NCBI GenBank assembly: GCA_949825065.1
Contig: OX463842.1
Span: 8,705,539 to 8,769,538 of the forward strand
DNA: 64,000 nucleotides
Origin: Odontocerum albicorne
Taxonomy: Eukaryota; Arthropoda; Insecta; Trichoptera; Odontoceridae
Reading direction: 5' to 3'
Numbering within the stretch: position 1 is the first letter of the stretch; the number at the start of each line of letters is the position of its first letter. Below the pieces are notes generated by a model that did no database searches, was not told where the DNA came from, and saw nothing but the letters and a program-made list of their open reading frames with translations. Below, in pieces: positions 10,981-22,420 of the stretch. The translations under genes and the position numbers were made by a program.

Positions 10981-11840
10981 ACGTTAAGTTATCATAATTA
11001 TATGATTATTTTCAAATAGTTTATGTATAACGTGTTAAACTAAAAATGACTCATCTTTGACATGATGAACACGACTGAACTCATTCTCAAACGGTGGAAG
11101 AATGACGAGGGATATCGAACAGCGTGAAGTGATAGGAAACAAAGTCAATGGGACTTTAAAACACATATACTCGAGCCAAATAGAATCAAAATCGGCTAGG
11201 ATGATAGTTCACAACAATATTTTAGTAACATCTCTAATGTATGGGAGAGGAACGTGGTAAAAAAATACTGAAAAGAGTCGAATAAATGCTATGGAAATAC
11301 GTGTACTTTGAAGAATGACAACGAAGGGGGTGACAATGTATAAAAAAATATGAAATGAAGGGATTAGCGTACTCGGAGATGGTTTGGGCCCGTGGAACGA
11401 ATGAATGAAGAAAGATTAACGAAACAAATATGCAGCGAAAATGTGAGAGGAAGACATAGTAGAGAAAGACTAAGGAAATTATGACCAAATGATAAATATT
11501 AATAAAAAATAAGAAGAAAGGGAAGTTGTTGGAGCTGTATGATAAGGTGTATGGATGTGGAATAGACGAAATATATGTGTCGAGATAGGAAAGTTTGGCA
11601 GTCTGCCTTATGCACCTACCCCCCCAGGGAAACGGTATAATGGTATGTATGTATTTATGTTAACATGACTTAATAAAATGGTATTTTTTCTAACTTTGCA
11701 TTTATGTACTATTTTCTTCAATTAGTTTCAAAGGATATCGACCGGCGTGTAACGATAGGAAAGAAGTCAATGGGATACTAAAACATAACTTGAAGTGACC
11801 TTGAATATGTGTGTGTATGTATGGTATGTGTGTATATTTC
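10981..11840 (+). pseudogene. LINE family Y, RT C-terminal region and 3' UTR (copy 1)
   Basis: Three plus-strand copies (here, 17180 and 24433) share most of their length. The translation shows a decayed VHNNILVTSLMYG block followed by a RINAMEIRVL-like block and a degraded L..FGH segment, the known pattern behind the LINE polymerase core. The 3' UTR contains a poly-C tract (7 C here) and GGGAAACGGTATAATGGTAT. Many stops and frame changes. Confidence 0.65.
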
Positions 11841-12538
11841 CTATCACTACACGCCATTCGATACCCCTCTTAACTCTTCCATTACCTGAGAAAATACTAC
11901 CCAAATAGCAGTTTCTCAACTTGATCCAATATTTTATTATCCACTCATATATTTCATGTTATACAAATTTGCAATATATATTTTCCTTGCTCATTTATGT
12001 ATCAAGTTGACTCAGACGTTATCTAAACACGCAATATTTTCGCAAATAAATTATAACTATGAGTAGACGTGTCAGAGTAAACAAAACACTTCAAGATAAA
12101 ATATTGTACTTGATAAAATATACCGATAAGTGCAATTTCATCTCGTCCAGTCATTTAAATGTATACCAAAAGAGTCACATTAAGGAACAATTGCCGTAGG
12201 CATGGAATTTTAAAAAACTGCTTTGTTGAGACTTCGAACGGAGGCATCACAATTAATAAAAACAGTATCGTTTAAAATAACTTAAAACTATAGGAGAATA
12301 ATCAATTTGGAAAGAGAAAATCACGTAGCAGTGTTGTGTCTGGTCTCCCTAAATTTGCCGATCGCTCTAGAAAAAATATATTTTTCTTTCTTTTGCAGCA
12401 CGGAATTCAACCGATTTTGTGTCGACCGTCGATTTGGCCCATCAATATTGATACTTTTAAGACCCAAACAAAATCATGGCAACCTTTCCAGTGCTCGGCG
12501 TGTTTTTGAGGAATTCTGATCTTTGTGAAGTGTTCACT
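11841..12538. other. Unassigned stretch
   Basis: Nothing beyond low-complexity TGTG tracts near 11810-11850 and LINE-like debris at its left end. The 70-residue frame at 12307-12519 has no recognisable features. Confidence 0.4.
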
Positions 12539-12556
12539 ACAATTGCTTATCTAAGT

Positions 12557-12884
12557 CTTCTTCTTCCTGGCACTGCCCCAACTCATTGCCTAGGTAGGCT
12601 GTTGGGGTCGGCTCTTCTCGTTCTCAGGCTGTATATTCTTCGGTTCTAGGTATCGCTTTCATCTAGGCCGTTTCTCTGCAGGGTTTTGGAGCATTGAGTC
12701 ATCCAGGAGTTCTTTGGTCTTCCTCTGGACGGCTATCGAGGGTCTCCGTCTTATGTGCCCTTACCATCTCAGCTGTCGCTCTTCTCGCTTACTATTTATG
12801 TCAGTGACCCCCAGGCTAACACGAATGCGTGAGCTCTTAATTTTATCTTTCAGTGATCCTCCTGCCGACCACCTAAGCATTCGC
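12557..12884 (-). pseudogene. LINE insertion with exact 18-bp target duplication
   Basis: ACAATTGCTTATCTAAGT occurs at 12539-12556 and 12885-12902, bounding a 328-bp 5'-truncated LINE. The minus strand reads VRMLRWSAGGSLKDKIKSSR followed by a RQLRW*GH motif, the conserved RT C-terminal block, and ends in a (GAA)n tail. The in-frame stop in the W.GH motif and later frame changes show decay. Confidence 0.8.
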
Positions 12885-12959
12885 ACAATTGCTTATCTAA
12901 GTAAATGTTAAAAATATTATGATCCCGAATATTGGTTTAAAATTCCTACTTGAATAACT

Positions 12960-12967
12960 TACTCGTA
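12960..12967 (-). repeat. TACGAGTA octamer (TACTCGTA on plus)
   Basis: Exact octamer just right of the LINE insertion. No paralogous empty site is available here. Confidence 0.4.
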
Positions 12968-13124
12968 GTTAAGTATGTTATGATAATTCAGCCAAAAAAT
13001 TTCTTTGTGAAAAGCTACATCACACTCTTTACATACATACCATATAAACCAGGTCTCACTTCTCGTCTTGTGCTTAGCACATATGTACCTTAAAAGTTCT
13101 GCAACGGGTTTTTTTTTCTTTTTC

Positions 13125-13453
13125 GTCAGTTGATGGAGTACATATCAACATGTGTTTAGACACGTTTTTTTGTCAGTTGATGGAGTACATATCAACATAT
13201 GTTTAGACACGTTTTTTTGTCAGTTGATGGAGTACATATCAACATGTGTTTAGACACGTTTTTTTGTCAGTTGATGGAGTACATATCAACATGTGTTTAG
13301 ACACGTTTTTTTGTCAGTTGATGGAGTACATATCAACATGTGTTTAGACACGTTTTTTTGTCAGTTGATGGAGTACATATTAACATGTGTTTAGACACGT
13401 TTTTTTGTCAGTTGATGGAGTACATATCAACATGTGTTTAGACACGTTTTTTT
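13125..13453. repeat. 47-bp tandem array, seven copies
   Basis: Starts at 13125, 13172, 13219, 13266, 13313, 13360 and 13407, nearly identical. Each unit contains GTTGAT-N9-ATCAAC, which can pair as a short hairpin, and a run of seven T. The low divergence suggests recent expansion or homogenisation. Confidence 0.95.
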
Positions 13454-13740
13454 GATAACCTGTTGGGAGATCCCTCAAATTGCTTATTCTATTTGGACCT
13501 AGATTCATATGTCAAAATCTTTAAGATCTGACACTTCACTGCATACCGATGACAGTATTCATAGTCTAGAGTATTTCCCATATTAGAAATGAGAGACTAT
13601 TAGGTGAAACTATTTACAAAAAATATTTGCTATGTGCCAATAATATGTCATTTTTTCAAGCGGTATTGATAACGTGAAAACACTGAAACGACACTCAACG
13701 TAAATCTAGTTTACCACATTACCAAACTTGGTTTTTATAT

Positions 13741-14318
13741 TTAAAGAAAGCTCGACCCAGAAACCGAAGTCAAGTGCAGAATTGAATCATCTCGTGCGAC
13801 TTTTAATAAACTGAGAAGCGTATTCAGCGATGATAATCTGAACTTGAAACTTCGACAACGGTTAGTCAAATGCTGCGTTTGGTCGGTGTTATTGCATGGA
13901 GTGGAATCATAGACCCTCAAAGTTGGTAGTATAAACCGACTGGAAGCATTCGAAATGTGGATGCACCGGAGAATGGTACGGATACCCTGGACGGATATGG
14001 TCAGCAACGCGAGGGTTCTTCAAAGAGTCAAAGTTGATGGAGAGCTGCTGACTAATATTAAAATCCAAAAGGTGTCCTACTTGGGGCATGTACTTAGAGA
14101 AGCAAAGTACAAATTACTGCACCTGATCATCCAAGGAAAAATAGAAGGCCAAAGAAGTGTTGGCAGGAGGCAAATCTCCTGGCTCCGCCATATACGTGAT
14201 TGGACTGGCATAAGGGGCGTCGGTGATTTTTTTCGGGCTGCCGGGGACAAAGATGTCTACACTCAGGTGATATTTAACGTTGGGGGAACCTGACATGACA
14301 CTGGGAAGAAGAAGAATA
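13741..14318 (+). pseudogene. LINE RT C-terminal domain with (GAA)n tail
   Basis: A nearly continuous frame reads DPETEVKCRIESSRATFNKL, then WSVLLHGVES, one in-frame TAG at 13910-13912, then LEAFEMWMHRRMVRIPWTD, a YLGHVLRE motif and GRRQISWLRHIRDWTGI. This is the well-known LINE segment behind the polymerase palm (LYG.E.., WC.R.., LGH). Only the last part of the protein is present. It ends in AAGAAGAAGAA like 12557-12884 and 44958-45085. The stop after VES replaces the position usually taken by W. Confidence 0.75.
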
Positions 14319-14557
14319 TCGGGATATAAAGTGTTAAGTTATAAAAATGGTACCTATCCCCTCTCAATATACGATCCAGATAGGCAATTCTTCGGCATTT
14401 TAAGGTACTTATGAGCTCTCATTCTACACTTGCTCGACGAATTACATCGGTATTTGAGATACGCTGATACTAAGAAATTCTACCGATAAATTCACATTTC
14501 AATTAGTTCCAGCTTATTTGGCGTACTAGTCTTAACGGTTTATTTTTCGACGTCATT

Positions 14558-15184
14558 AAGTAGAATAGACCATATATGGCACTATAATTCTTTGCAGTTT
14601 AAGTAGAATAGACCATATATGACACTACAATACTTTGTAGTTTAAGTAGAATAGACCATATATGGCACTATAATACTTTGTAGTTTTAGTAGAATAGACC
14701 ATATATAGCACTATAATACTTTGTAGTTTTAGTAGAATAGACCATATATAGCACTATAATAATTTGTAGTTTTAGTAGAATAGACCATATATAGCACTAT
14801 AATACTTTGTAGTTTAAGTAGAATAGACTATATATAGCACTATAATACTTTGTATTTTATGTAGAATATACCATATATAGCGCTATAATACTTTGTAGTT
14901 TAAGTAGAATAGACCATATATGGCACTACAATACTTTGTAGTTTAAGTAGGATAGACCATATGTAGCACTATAATAATTTGTAGTTTTAGTAAAATAGAC
15001 CATATATAGCACTATAATACTTTGTAGTTTAAGTAGAATAGACCATATATAGCACTATAATACTTTGTAGTTTATGTAGAATATACCATATATAGCACTA
15101 TAATACTTTGTAGTTTAAGTAGAATAGACTACATATGGCACTACAATACTTTGTAGTTTAAGTAGGATAGATCATATATAGCAC
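14558..15184. repeat. 43-bp satellite array, 15 copies (array 1)
   Basis: GACCATATAT-type anchors fall every 43 bp from 14568 to 15170 with exact period. Units read AAGTAGAATAGACC, ATATATGGCACTATAATAC and TTTGTAGTTT. The same satellite forms array 2 at 18790-19391. Both arrays end in the same flank (CACAAAAATCAATTAAGGCG). Confidence 0.95.
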
Positions 15185-15355
15185 AAAAATCAATTAAGGC
15201 GGCCTTGAATCCTGATAATGGTACAATATCTATCAATATTATTATTTGATGTTCGCAGAAATTATTACTTCTGTCGCTTATCAAAATCGCAGATATGATC
15301 AAAAGAATATTGACTAATACAGGCCCACACCTAGACGCTTGGATGCCCCTTATTT

Positions 15356-15990
15356 TATTTTATTTATCACTTTTATTGCAAATACAATCTGGCGGGCGTA
15401 TTGCTAGGCGGCACTCTCCTCCAACCAACCAGACAAAAGTAAATGAAGCAAGTCACGTGGTCGCATAAATCATTCGAATGACTATCCATCCCCACGAAAT
15501 CCATAAACATATACGTGAGCACATGCCCATGTACCCCAAAAAGACGGACAATCACCCGAACATTCTTTTTCATATAAAGTCAGATATCATCAATCAAAAG
15601 GAAAGGAAGGGAGGTGGAGAGGAAAGGAAAAGAAAAATCAAGAATGAAACACGTTATTTTACTGACTAGAAATTAAGAGGTTTTATCAGTCGCTTCTTAA
15701 AGCATGCCAAGGACGGAGCGAGTCTTATATTGGTTTATAACTGATTCCAGAGTCTCACTGCATGGACAGTTAAGGACGACGTAAAGAAAGAGCAGTGGTG
15801 AACTGGAAAGGCCAATAAACAATCTCTGTTTGAGCGTAGTGCTAATCCGTGATTGGAAAGACGCTGAAAATTCTCGGCGAGATAAGAGGGGGGGACAGTT
15901 AAGCGTATTATACAATAGAAACAGTATGTGAATTTGACGTCTATTTCTAACATTCAACCAGTTCAATGCCCCTTTGCGAGTTTTCAGATC
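15356..15990 (-). pseudogene. LINE family P, copy 2
   Basis: Same RT C-terminus as copy 1: LTVPPSYLAENFQRLSNHG and FPVHHCSFFTSSLTVHAV are visible on the minus strand, but in two overlapping frames because of an indel near the C-terminal motif. The 3' UTR ends in the CGCCAGATTGTATTTGCAAT block. It lies inside duplicated block A. Confidence 0.75.
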
Positions 15991-16877
15991 AATCGTGTAA
16001 TGCTAAGCTAGTAATTTCAAAAAGAATAATTAAAATAGCATCTCACTGGTATAATATTATTGTGCAGTATTTGCTACAGTAATGGAACGACGTCAGTAGT
16101 TGCTAAGAAACAAATATAAACAAATTCTACACTTTTTATTCCAAAAACTTAAACGCTGTAGAATTTACACTGGTGGAGTAAACACTCGTTTACTTTTTTG
16201 GCAAAGTTGTAAAAAATATATAAAGGTTATATTATTTTTTATATAACCGCCAATTTATTTTAATTTTTCATATTGCGGTTTGTATCTTGAGACAAATGTG
16301 CAATTTCGAAATGTATTTAAATAATAAACCTATATTTATATATTATTTATTTATTATATTATAACAGAATATGTATGAAAAACGAAACTTGAACGTCGTA
16401 GAATTAACGCTGGTGTAGTTAACTGTCTACTTTTCTGCAAATTGAAAAGTAAATAAAAAAATATCATTCTGGCCGAGCAGCGCCCCTTCTATTGTCCGCC
16501 TGCGTTCGGTGCGCACGTTACACGCCCTATAGGCGCGGACCTGGGCCTACAGACTACGTTGTAATCTACGAGAGGGCATAATGATTATTTATCTGGATTA
16601 ATTATCGATCAATTTAACATAGTCATATCAATGAAAATGTGATACCAATGAAAAAAAAAGTCGCCAATATGCGAGTAAGAACTAAGCTAGCCAAAAGAAA
16701 GTTTACTCGTATTATTCTTAGTCCTTGAGTTAACCACCAGCTGCCTTTAATGTACAGTACCCGGCGGTAATTAATACGCATAGTTTATAGATCGTCGTCT
16801 CTGTCGCACGATGCGCTAACAGTCCGGTCCGGTAACGACTGACAAATCACGACGGAACACGTGTACGAATAGTTTGC

Positions 16878-17175
16878 ATATATTTGAAATGAATATTTAT
16901 TTTGTTAATCTTTCATCATTCATTCGTTCCGTCTGCCCTAATCATCTCAGTAATAATCATTATTATGTGAAAATATTTGTGAACTTAAGCGAATCAAAGT
17001 AAATATTATGTAATGAAAAAAATAACGAACTGTTTTAATTCGAATGGAGAAACTGGAATATTTGGATTGATAGCGATTTATTAATTAAAAAAATCAACAT
17101 ATTTTTAACCTTCGACTAGTCGGTATCTTGATTGATTGATGTGTTCGAATCAAGTAACTGAGATAAATATTAAGA
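16878..17175 (-). repeat. Repeat X, copy 1 (contains LINE debris)
   Basis: About 300 bp closely similar to 24096-24431 and 25186-25515. One end holds minus-strand LINE RT 3' debris; the other ends GAGATAAATATTAAGAAG and abuts a plus-strand family-Y LINE in copies 1 and 2. Confidence 0.7.
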
Positions 17176-17179
17176 AGAA

Positions 17180-17890
17180 GAAGTTAAGTTATCGTAATTA
17201 TATGATTATTTTCAAATAGTTTATGTATAACGTGTTAAACTAAAAATTACTTATCTTTGATATGACTGAACTCATTCTCAAACGATGGAAGAATTACGAG
17301 GGATATCGAACAGCGTGCAGTGATAGGACACAAAGTCAATGGGACTCTAAAACACATATACTCGAACCAAATAGAATCAAAATCGGCTAAGATGATAGTT
17401 CACAACAATATTTTAATAACATCTCTAATGTATGGGAGAAGAACGTGGTAAAAAAATATTGAAAAGAGTCGAATAAATGCTATAGAAATACGTGTATTTT
17501 GAAGAATGACAATGAAGGGGGTGATAATGTATTGTATGAAAAAATACGAAATTAAGGGATTAGCGCACTCTGAGATGGTTTGGACACGTGGAACGAATGA
17601 ATGAAGAAAGACTAACGAAATAAATATGCAGCGAAAATGTGAGAGGAAGCTATAGTAGAGAAAGACTAAGGAAATTATGAACAAATGATAGATATTTAAA
17701 AAAAAATACAAAGAAGGGAAGTTGTTGGAGCTGTATTATAAGGTGTATGGATGTGAAATAGACGAAATATATGTGTCGAGATACGAAAGTTTGACACTCT
17801 GCCTTATACACCTACCCCCCCCCCCCCCCCCCCCAGGGAAACGGTATAATGGTATGTATGTATTTATGTTAACATGATTTAATAAAATGG
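17180..17890 (+). pseudogene. LINE family Y, copy 2
   Basis: Same segment as 10981-11840, with the SLMYG block and the same 3' UTR. All frames are broken. A 20-base C run lies in its 3' UTR. Confidence 0.65.
17815..17834 (+). repeat. Poly-C tract, 20 C
   Basis: Homopolymer in the family-Y 3' UTR. The equivalent positions in the other two copies have about 7 and 10 C, so the tract is length-unstable. Confidence 0.85.
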
Positions 17891-17904
17891 TATTTTTTCT
17901 AACT

Positions 17905-18010
17905 TAAATAATTCTGACTGATTGAGAGAGATTGCCACATAATAATAAGCCCGCCAGGGGAAAATAAAAAATAAACCAACCAGATTATACCGTATATAAT
18001 AAATGTGTAA
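17905..18010 (+). repeat. SINE 3' tail fragment
   Basis: GAGAGATTGCCACATAATAATAAGCCCGCCAGG matches the shared SINE/LINE-P 3' tail (positions 17922-17960). The tRNA head is missing. Confidence 0.5.
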
Positions 18011-18480
18011 TACATACTTACCATTACGCGATTTCCATGTCGGGATAAACAGAGAGGACATAATGTAATACTTTCCTATCTCAACATACACTTCGCCTTT
18101 TCTTCATCCATACGCTTTCTCATACAACTTATACAATTTCTATGACTTTCTATGTTTCCTTCTTTCAAAATATCATTCCCTTTATCCGACCATACTTTCC
18201 TTTGTCTTCTTCTCCCACATTTTCCACTCGCATCTGTACTGTGTATATTTATTTTCTCAGCGTGTTCTTCTTTATCTTACTTAATACATCACCCTTAAGT
18301 TCCCATTCATCCCTTATCAGTTCATTCAATAATCTGTCATACATTATCACTGCGTGTATTCTTCTTAATGCACGCATTTCTACAGCATTTATTCAGCTCC
18401 CCTTAGTTTTTTTACGTCCACGTTTCACTCCCTTGTATCAAAATTTGCACCAAAATATTGTGAACTATCATTTTAGTTAA
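18011..18480 (-). pseudogene. LINE RT C-terminal and 3' UTR remnant
   Basis: The minus strand shows the same decayed RT tail and 3' end as 4671-4905, with a longer 5' part extending toward the FGH block. Stops throughout. Confidence 0.55.
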
Positions 18481-18481
18481 T

Positions 18482-18785
18482 TTAAATAAATAAATAAATA
18501 AATAATAGGTTTATTGATGGCAACATAGTATGTACAGATTATATTTGAATAACACTTCTAAAACACATAAATTGCAGATAATACATTAAATACAGAAGCT
18601 ATCAAAAGGTCTGGGCTCATCTAATAGCATCCCCTCGGCCAAGATACACCCCACCAATATAGAGCGAACCCAGCCACGGGGACACCAGATGTTTTTCAGC
18701 CCACACCCTTGAACACGTAGAACAAGAATATATAAAAAAATAAACAGAAAATAAATAGATGACAAAAAAATACATTCAAGAGAGA
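18482..18785 (-). repeat. Retroposon family Q, copy 1
   Basis: In minus orientation it ends TTGCCATCAATAAACCTATT plus (ATTT)n, so it has a polyadenylation signal and simple tail. An upstream block ATGAGCCCAGACCTTTTGAT is shared with the plus-strand copies at 21210 and 22421. No coding part remains. Confidence 0.65.
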
Positions 18786-18789
18786 AGAC

Positions 18790-19391
18790 ACTAATACTTT
18801 GTAGTTTTAGTAGAATAGACCATATATAGCACTATAATAATTTGTAGCTTTAGTAGAATGGACCATATATAGCACTATAATACTTTGTAGCTTTAGTAGA
18901 ATGGACCATATATAGCACTATAATACTTTGTAGTTTAAGTAGAATAGACCACATATAGGACTATAATACTTTGTAGTTTATGTAGAATATACCATATATA
19001 GCACTATAATACTTTATAGTTTAAGTAGAATAGACCATATATGGCACTACAATACTTTGTAGTTTAAGTAGGATAGATCATATATAGCACTATAATACTT
19101 TGTAGTTAAAGTAGGATAGACCATATATAGCACTATAATACTTTGTAGTTTAAGTAGAATAGACCATATATAGCACTATAATACTTTGTAGTTTAAGTAG
19201 AATAGACCACATATGGCACTATGATAATTTGTAGTTTAAGTAGAATATACCATATATAGCACTATAATAATTTGTAGTTTTAGTAGAATAGACCGTATAT
19301 AGCACTATAATACTTTGTAGTTTAAGTAGAATAGACCACATATGGCACTACAATACTTTGTAGTTTAAGTAGGATAGACCATATATAGCAC
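18790..19391. repeat. 43-bp satellite array, 14 copies (array 2)
   Basis: Anchors run from 18818 to 19377 with 43-bp period. Same satellite and same right flank as array 1. The left flank differs because the array abuts retroposon Q. Confidence 0.95.
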
Positions 19392-19556
19392 AAAAATCAA
19401 TTAAGGCGGCCTTGAATACTGATAATGCTACAATATCTATCAATAATATTATTTGATGTTCGCAGAAATCATTCCTTCTGTCGCTTATCAAAATCGCAGA
19501 TATGATCAAAAGAATATTGACTAATACAGGCCCACACCTAGACGCTTGGATGCCCC

Positions 19557-20215
19557 TTATTTTATTTTATTTAACACTTTTATTGCAAATACAATCTGGC
19601 GGGCGTATTGCTAGGCGGCACTCTCTTCCAACCAACCAGACAAAAGTAAATGAAGCAAGTCACGTGGTCGCATAAATCATTCGAATGAATATCCATCCCC
19701 ACGAAATCCATAAACATATACGTGAGCACATGCCAACGAACCCCACAAAGACGGACAATCATCCGAACATTCTTTTTCATATAAAGTGAGATATCATCAA
19801 TCAAAAGGAAAGGAAGGGATGGTGGAGAGGAAAGGAAAAGAAAAATCAAGAATGAAACACGTTATTTTACTGACTAGAAATGAAGAGGTTTTTCCGTCGC
19901 TTCTTAAAGCATGCCAAGGACGGAGCGAGTCTTATATTGGTTTGTAACTGATTCCAGAGTCTCACTGCATGGACAGTTAAGGACGACGTAAAGAAAGAGG
20001 AGCGGTGAACTGGAAAGGCCAATAAACAATCTCTGTTTGAACGTAGTGCTAATCCGTGATTGGAAAGACGCTGAAAATTCTCGGTGAGATAAGAGGGGGT
20101 GGCGGGACAGTTAATGGTATTATACAATAGAGACAGTATGTGAATTTGGCGTCTATTTCTAACATTCAACCAGTTCAATGCCCCTTTGCGAGTTTTCAGA
20201 TCAAACGTCTAATAC
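19557..20215 (-). pseudogene. LINE family P, copy 3
   Basis: A 103-residue minus frame (19867-20178) keeps NWLNVRNRRQIHILSLLYN, FPVHRSSFFTSSLTVHAVRL, WNQLQTNIR and CFKKRRKNLF, the standard LINE RT C-terminus. It is better preserved than copy 2 but still only the last 100 residues. The 3' UTR ends in the shared tail and (AAATA)n. Confidence 0.8.
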
Positions 20216-20220
20216 TAAGC

Positions 20221-20922
20221 ATCACCATCCCTAGAGTTAATAATGTTCACTATCCCTAGAGTTAAAACCTCTTTTGCCCAAAGGCAATATGCTTATTTGG
20301 CTCCCATTACATACAATGGCGTGCCGACTTCAATAAAGGTAAAGATAGGAAAACCATTTAGACAGTCTATCGGAGCGTGATTGTTATTGCGACAGGATTT
20401 TGAGTACTTGGGCTTTCAGGATGAATGACGAGTGGAAGGGATTTATGTAAGCTCGTGAGTGAGGGTTTCTTCTTGTTGTTTTAATTTTGATTGTTTTTGT
20501 ATTTGTGTTTCTGTGTATTTTTTTTTTTTTGTGTTTTGATTTTAATTTTTATTCTTATGATTGTGTGCGGTATAGTGTGGGATGAATATTTTTGGTCTTT
20601 CTGGAGTGATGATGTGTGAGGAGTTGAATTTCGCAAGATGTTTCCAGTTGTAGTTGAGTGTCAATGTCAGGTTGATGAGAGCGTGCAACGGGGTTTTGTT
20701 TTTGTGTAATCAAAAATCGGAAAGAAGTATCGATTTATTTTTCTCATGCTAAATATCCTCAGTGAGATACAGGCAAAAGCCTAGTTTACTGGGGATACGA
20801 CAAATGAAAGGCAACAAACCCAGATCCATTAAAATTGTATGTCCATATCAAATTATCTGTTGTTTTTCTCAAATTGTGGTTATTTCTTGTCATGTGTAAT
20901 AATAAATAAATAAATAAATAAA
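20221..20922 (+). mobile_element. Retroposon R inserted in block B
   Basis: Copy A reads continuously through TAAGCTAG at the matching place. Copy B is split by 702 bp flanked by TAAGC (20216-20220 and 20923-20927) and ending in (AAAT)n. The 3' part (CAGTGAGATACAGGCAAAAG onward) is shared with about 29945-30105. No reading frame is conserved. Confidence 0.8.
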
Positions 20923-21209
20923 TAAGCTAGTAATTTCAAAAAAAAATATTAAAATAGCATCTCACTGGTATAATATGAGCAGTATTTGCTACAGTAATGG
21001 AACGACGTCCGTAGTTGCTAAGAAACAAATATAAACAAATTCTACACTTTTTATTCCAAAAACTTAAACGCTGTAGAATTTACACAGGTGGAGTAAATAC
21101 TCGTTTACTTTTTTGACAAAGTTGTAAAAAATTTATAAAGGTTATAGTATTTTTCATATAACCGATAATTTGTTTTAATTTTTCATATTGCGGTTTGTAT
21201 GAGTACGTA

Positions 21210-21546
21210 TGAACATAACTTTCCATTTGTGGTTTTATTTTGATAAAATTTGGACTCCTGTCGGATTTTCTCTTTTATCGCTGACAGTTAATCTGAGGTG
21301 GTATTTGTGGGCATACTTTGTTTATTTTTTCTGATATTTATTAATATTCAGTGTTTTTCTTAATCTGCACGTACAAGGGTGTTGGCTGAAAAATATTTGA
21401 TGTCCTCGCGGCTGAGCTCGTCCTGTATTAATGGGGTGTATCTCGGCTAGAGAAATGTTATGAGATGAGTCCAGACCTTTTAATAGCTTTTCTCTTAAAA
21501 GTATTCTTTATCTTGACATAAATGTACTGTTTCGAAATGTATTTAA
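21210..21546 (+). repeat. Retroposon family Q, copy 2
   Basis: Shares ATGAGTCCAGACCTTTTAAT and TTTCGAAATGTATTTAA with copy 3. Its 3' end (GTTGCTATCAATAAACC) lies at about 21815-21830 beyond the inserted MITE. Block A lacks about 310 bp of it. Confidence 0.6.
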
Positions 21547-21788
21547 CCTGTACACCGCGTAAAAAATCAAATTCCACGAATCCTGTGCGCGGCACAATTT
21601 CGGCGTTTTTTAATTTCTAAGTTTAAACACGTATTTTGTTTAGAACCACAGATATTTGATTACAACACCATGTAAACATGACATTCAAGTAATTTTCTGA
21701 TAATAAATAATAGTCATTACTCTTAAGGAGATTTGAAACTTGGATTGTCGTCAGATCACAGGCGTTTGTGCTTCCCGCGAGGAACACG
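21547..21788. mobile_element. TTAA MITE with a paralogous empty site
   Basis: A 242-bp insertion bounded by TTAA (21543-21546 and 21789-21792). Block A at 16317-16320 has a single TTAA in the same sequence, so the insertion is exact. Imperfect 13-bp ends (CCTGTACACCGCG; right end inward CGTGTTCCTCGCG, 9 of 13 matching). A subterminal hairpin TGTGC-GCG-GCACA lies at 21584-21596. Confidence 0.85.
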
Positions 21789-22218
21789 TTAAATAATATA
21801 TGTACATTCTATGTTGCTATCAATAAACCTATATTTATATATTATTCATTTATTATATTATAACAGAAGATGTATGAAAAACGATACTTGAACGTCGTAG
21901 AATTAACGCTGGTGTAGTAAGCTCATGTTTACTTTTCTGCAAGTTGAAAAGTAAATAACAAAATATCATTCTGGCCGAGCAGCGCCCCTTCTATTGTCCG
22001 CCTGCGTGCGGTGCGCGCGTTACACGCCCTATAGGCGCGGACCTGGGCCAATAGACTACGTTGTAATCTACGACAGGGCATAATGATTATTTATCTGGAT
22101 TAATAATCGATCAATTTAACATAGTCATATCAATGAAAATGTGATACCAATGAAAAAAAAGTCGCCAATATGCGAGTAAGAACTAAGCTAGCCAAAAGAT
22201 AGTCCTAGAGTTAACAAC

Positions 22219-22410
22219 CAGCTGCCTTTAATGTACAGAACCCGGCGGTAATTAATACGCATCGTTTATAGATCGTCGTATCTGTCGCACGATGCGCTAA
22301 CAGTCCGGTCCGATAACGACTGACAAATCGCGACGGAACACGTGTATGAATGACAGAGAAGACGCTCTACAAACGATGTGTATTACTAACCGCCGGGTAC
22401 TGTACAGCTG
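22219..22410. repeat. Inverted repeat with about 60-bp arms
   Basis: The left arm 22219-22286 (from CAGCTGCC through CCCGGCGGT to CTGTC) recurs inverted at 22352-22410 with small indels. Block A has only the left arm. This may be one end of an undescribed inverted-repeat element or a breakpoint duplication. Confidence 0.6.
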
Positions 22411-22420
22411 CCTACAATCT

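Larger units (their letters stand above)
14558..16871 (+). repeat. Duplicated block, copy A
   Basis: It contains satellite array 1, a spacer of about 170 bp, a family-P LINE 3' end (minus) and about 880 bp of shared unique sequence. Copy B at 18790-22350 has the same order in the same orientation. Copy A lacks the insertions found in copy B at 20221-20922 and 21547-21788. Inside it, a 60-bp segment at about 16147 recurs at about 16388. Confidence 0.85.
18790..22350 (+). repeat. Duplicated block, copy B
   Basis: Colinear with copy A over array, spacer, LINE P and downstream unique sequence. It is longer because of a retroposon at 20221-20922, extra family-Q sequence at about 21205-21512 and a TTAA MITE at 21547-21788. 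Homology ends near 22350, just before GACAGAGAAGACG. Confidence 0.85.

Noticed and set aside
13125..13453. CRISPR-like array
   Set aside because: Units are contiguous with no unique spacers, and the surrounding sequence is animal repeat DNA.
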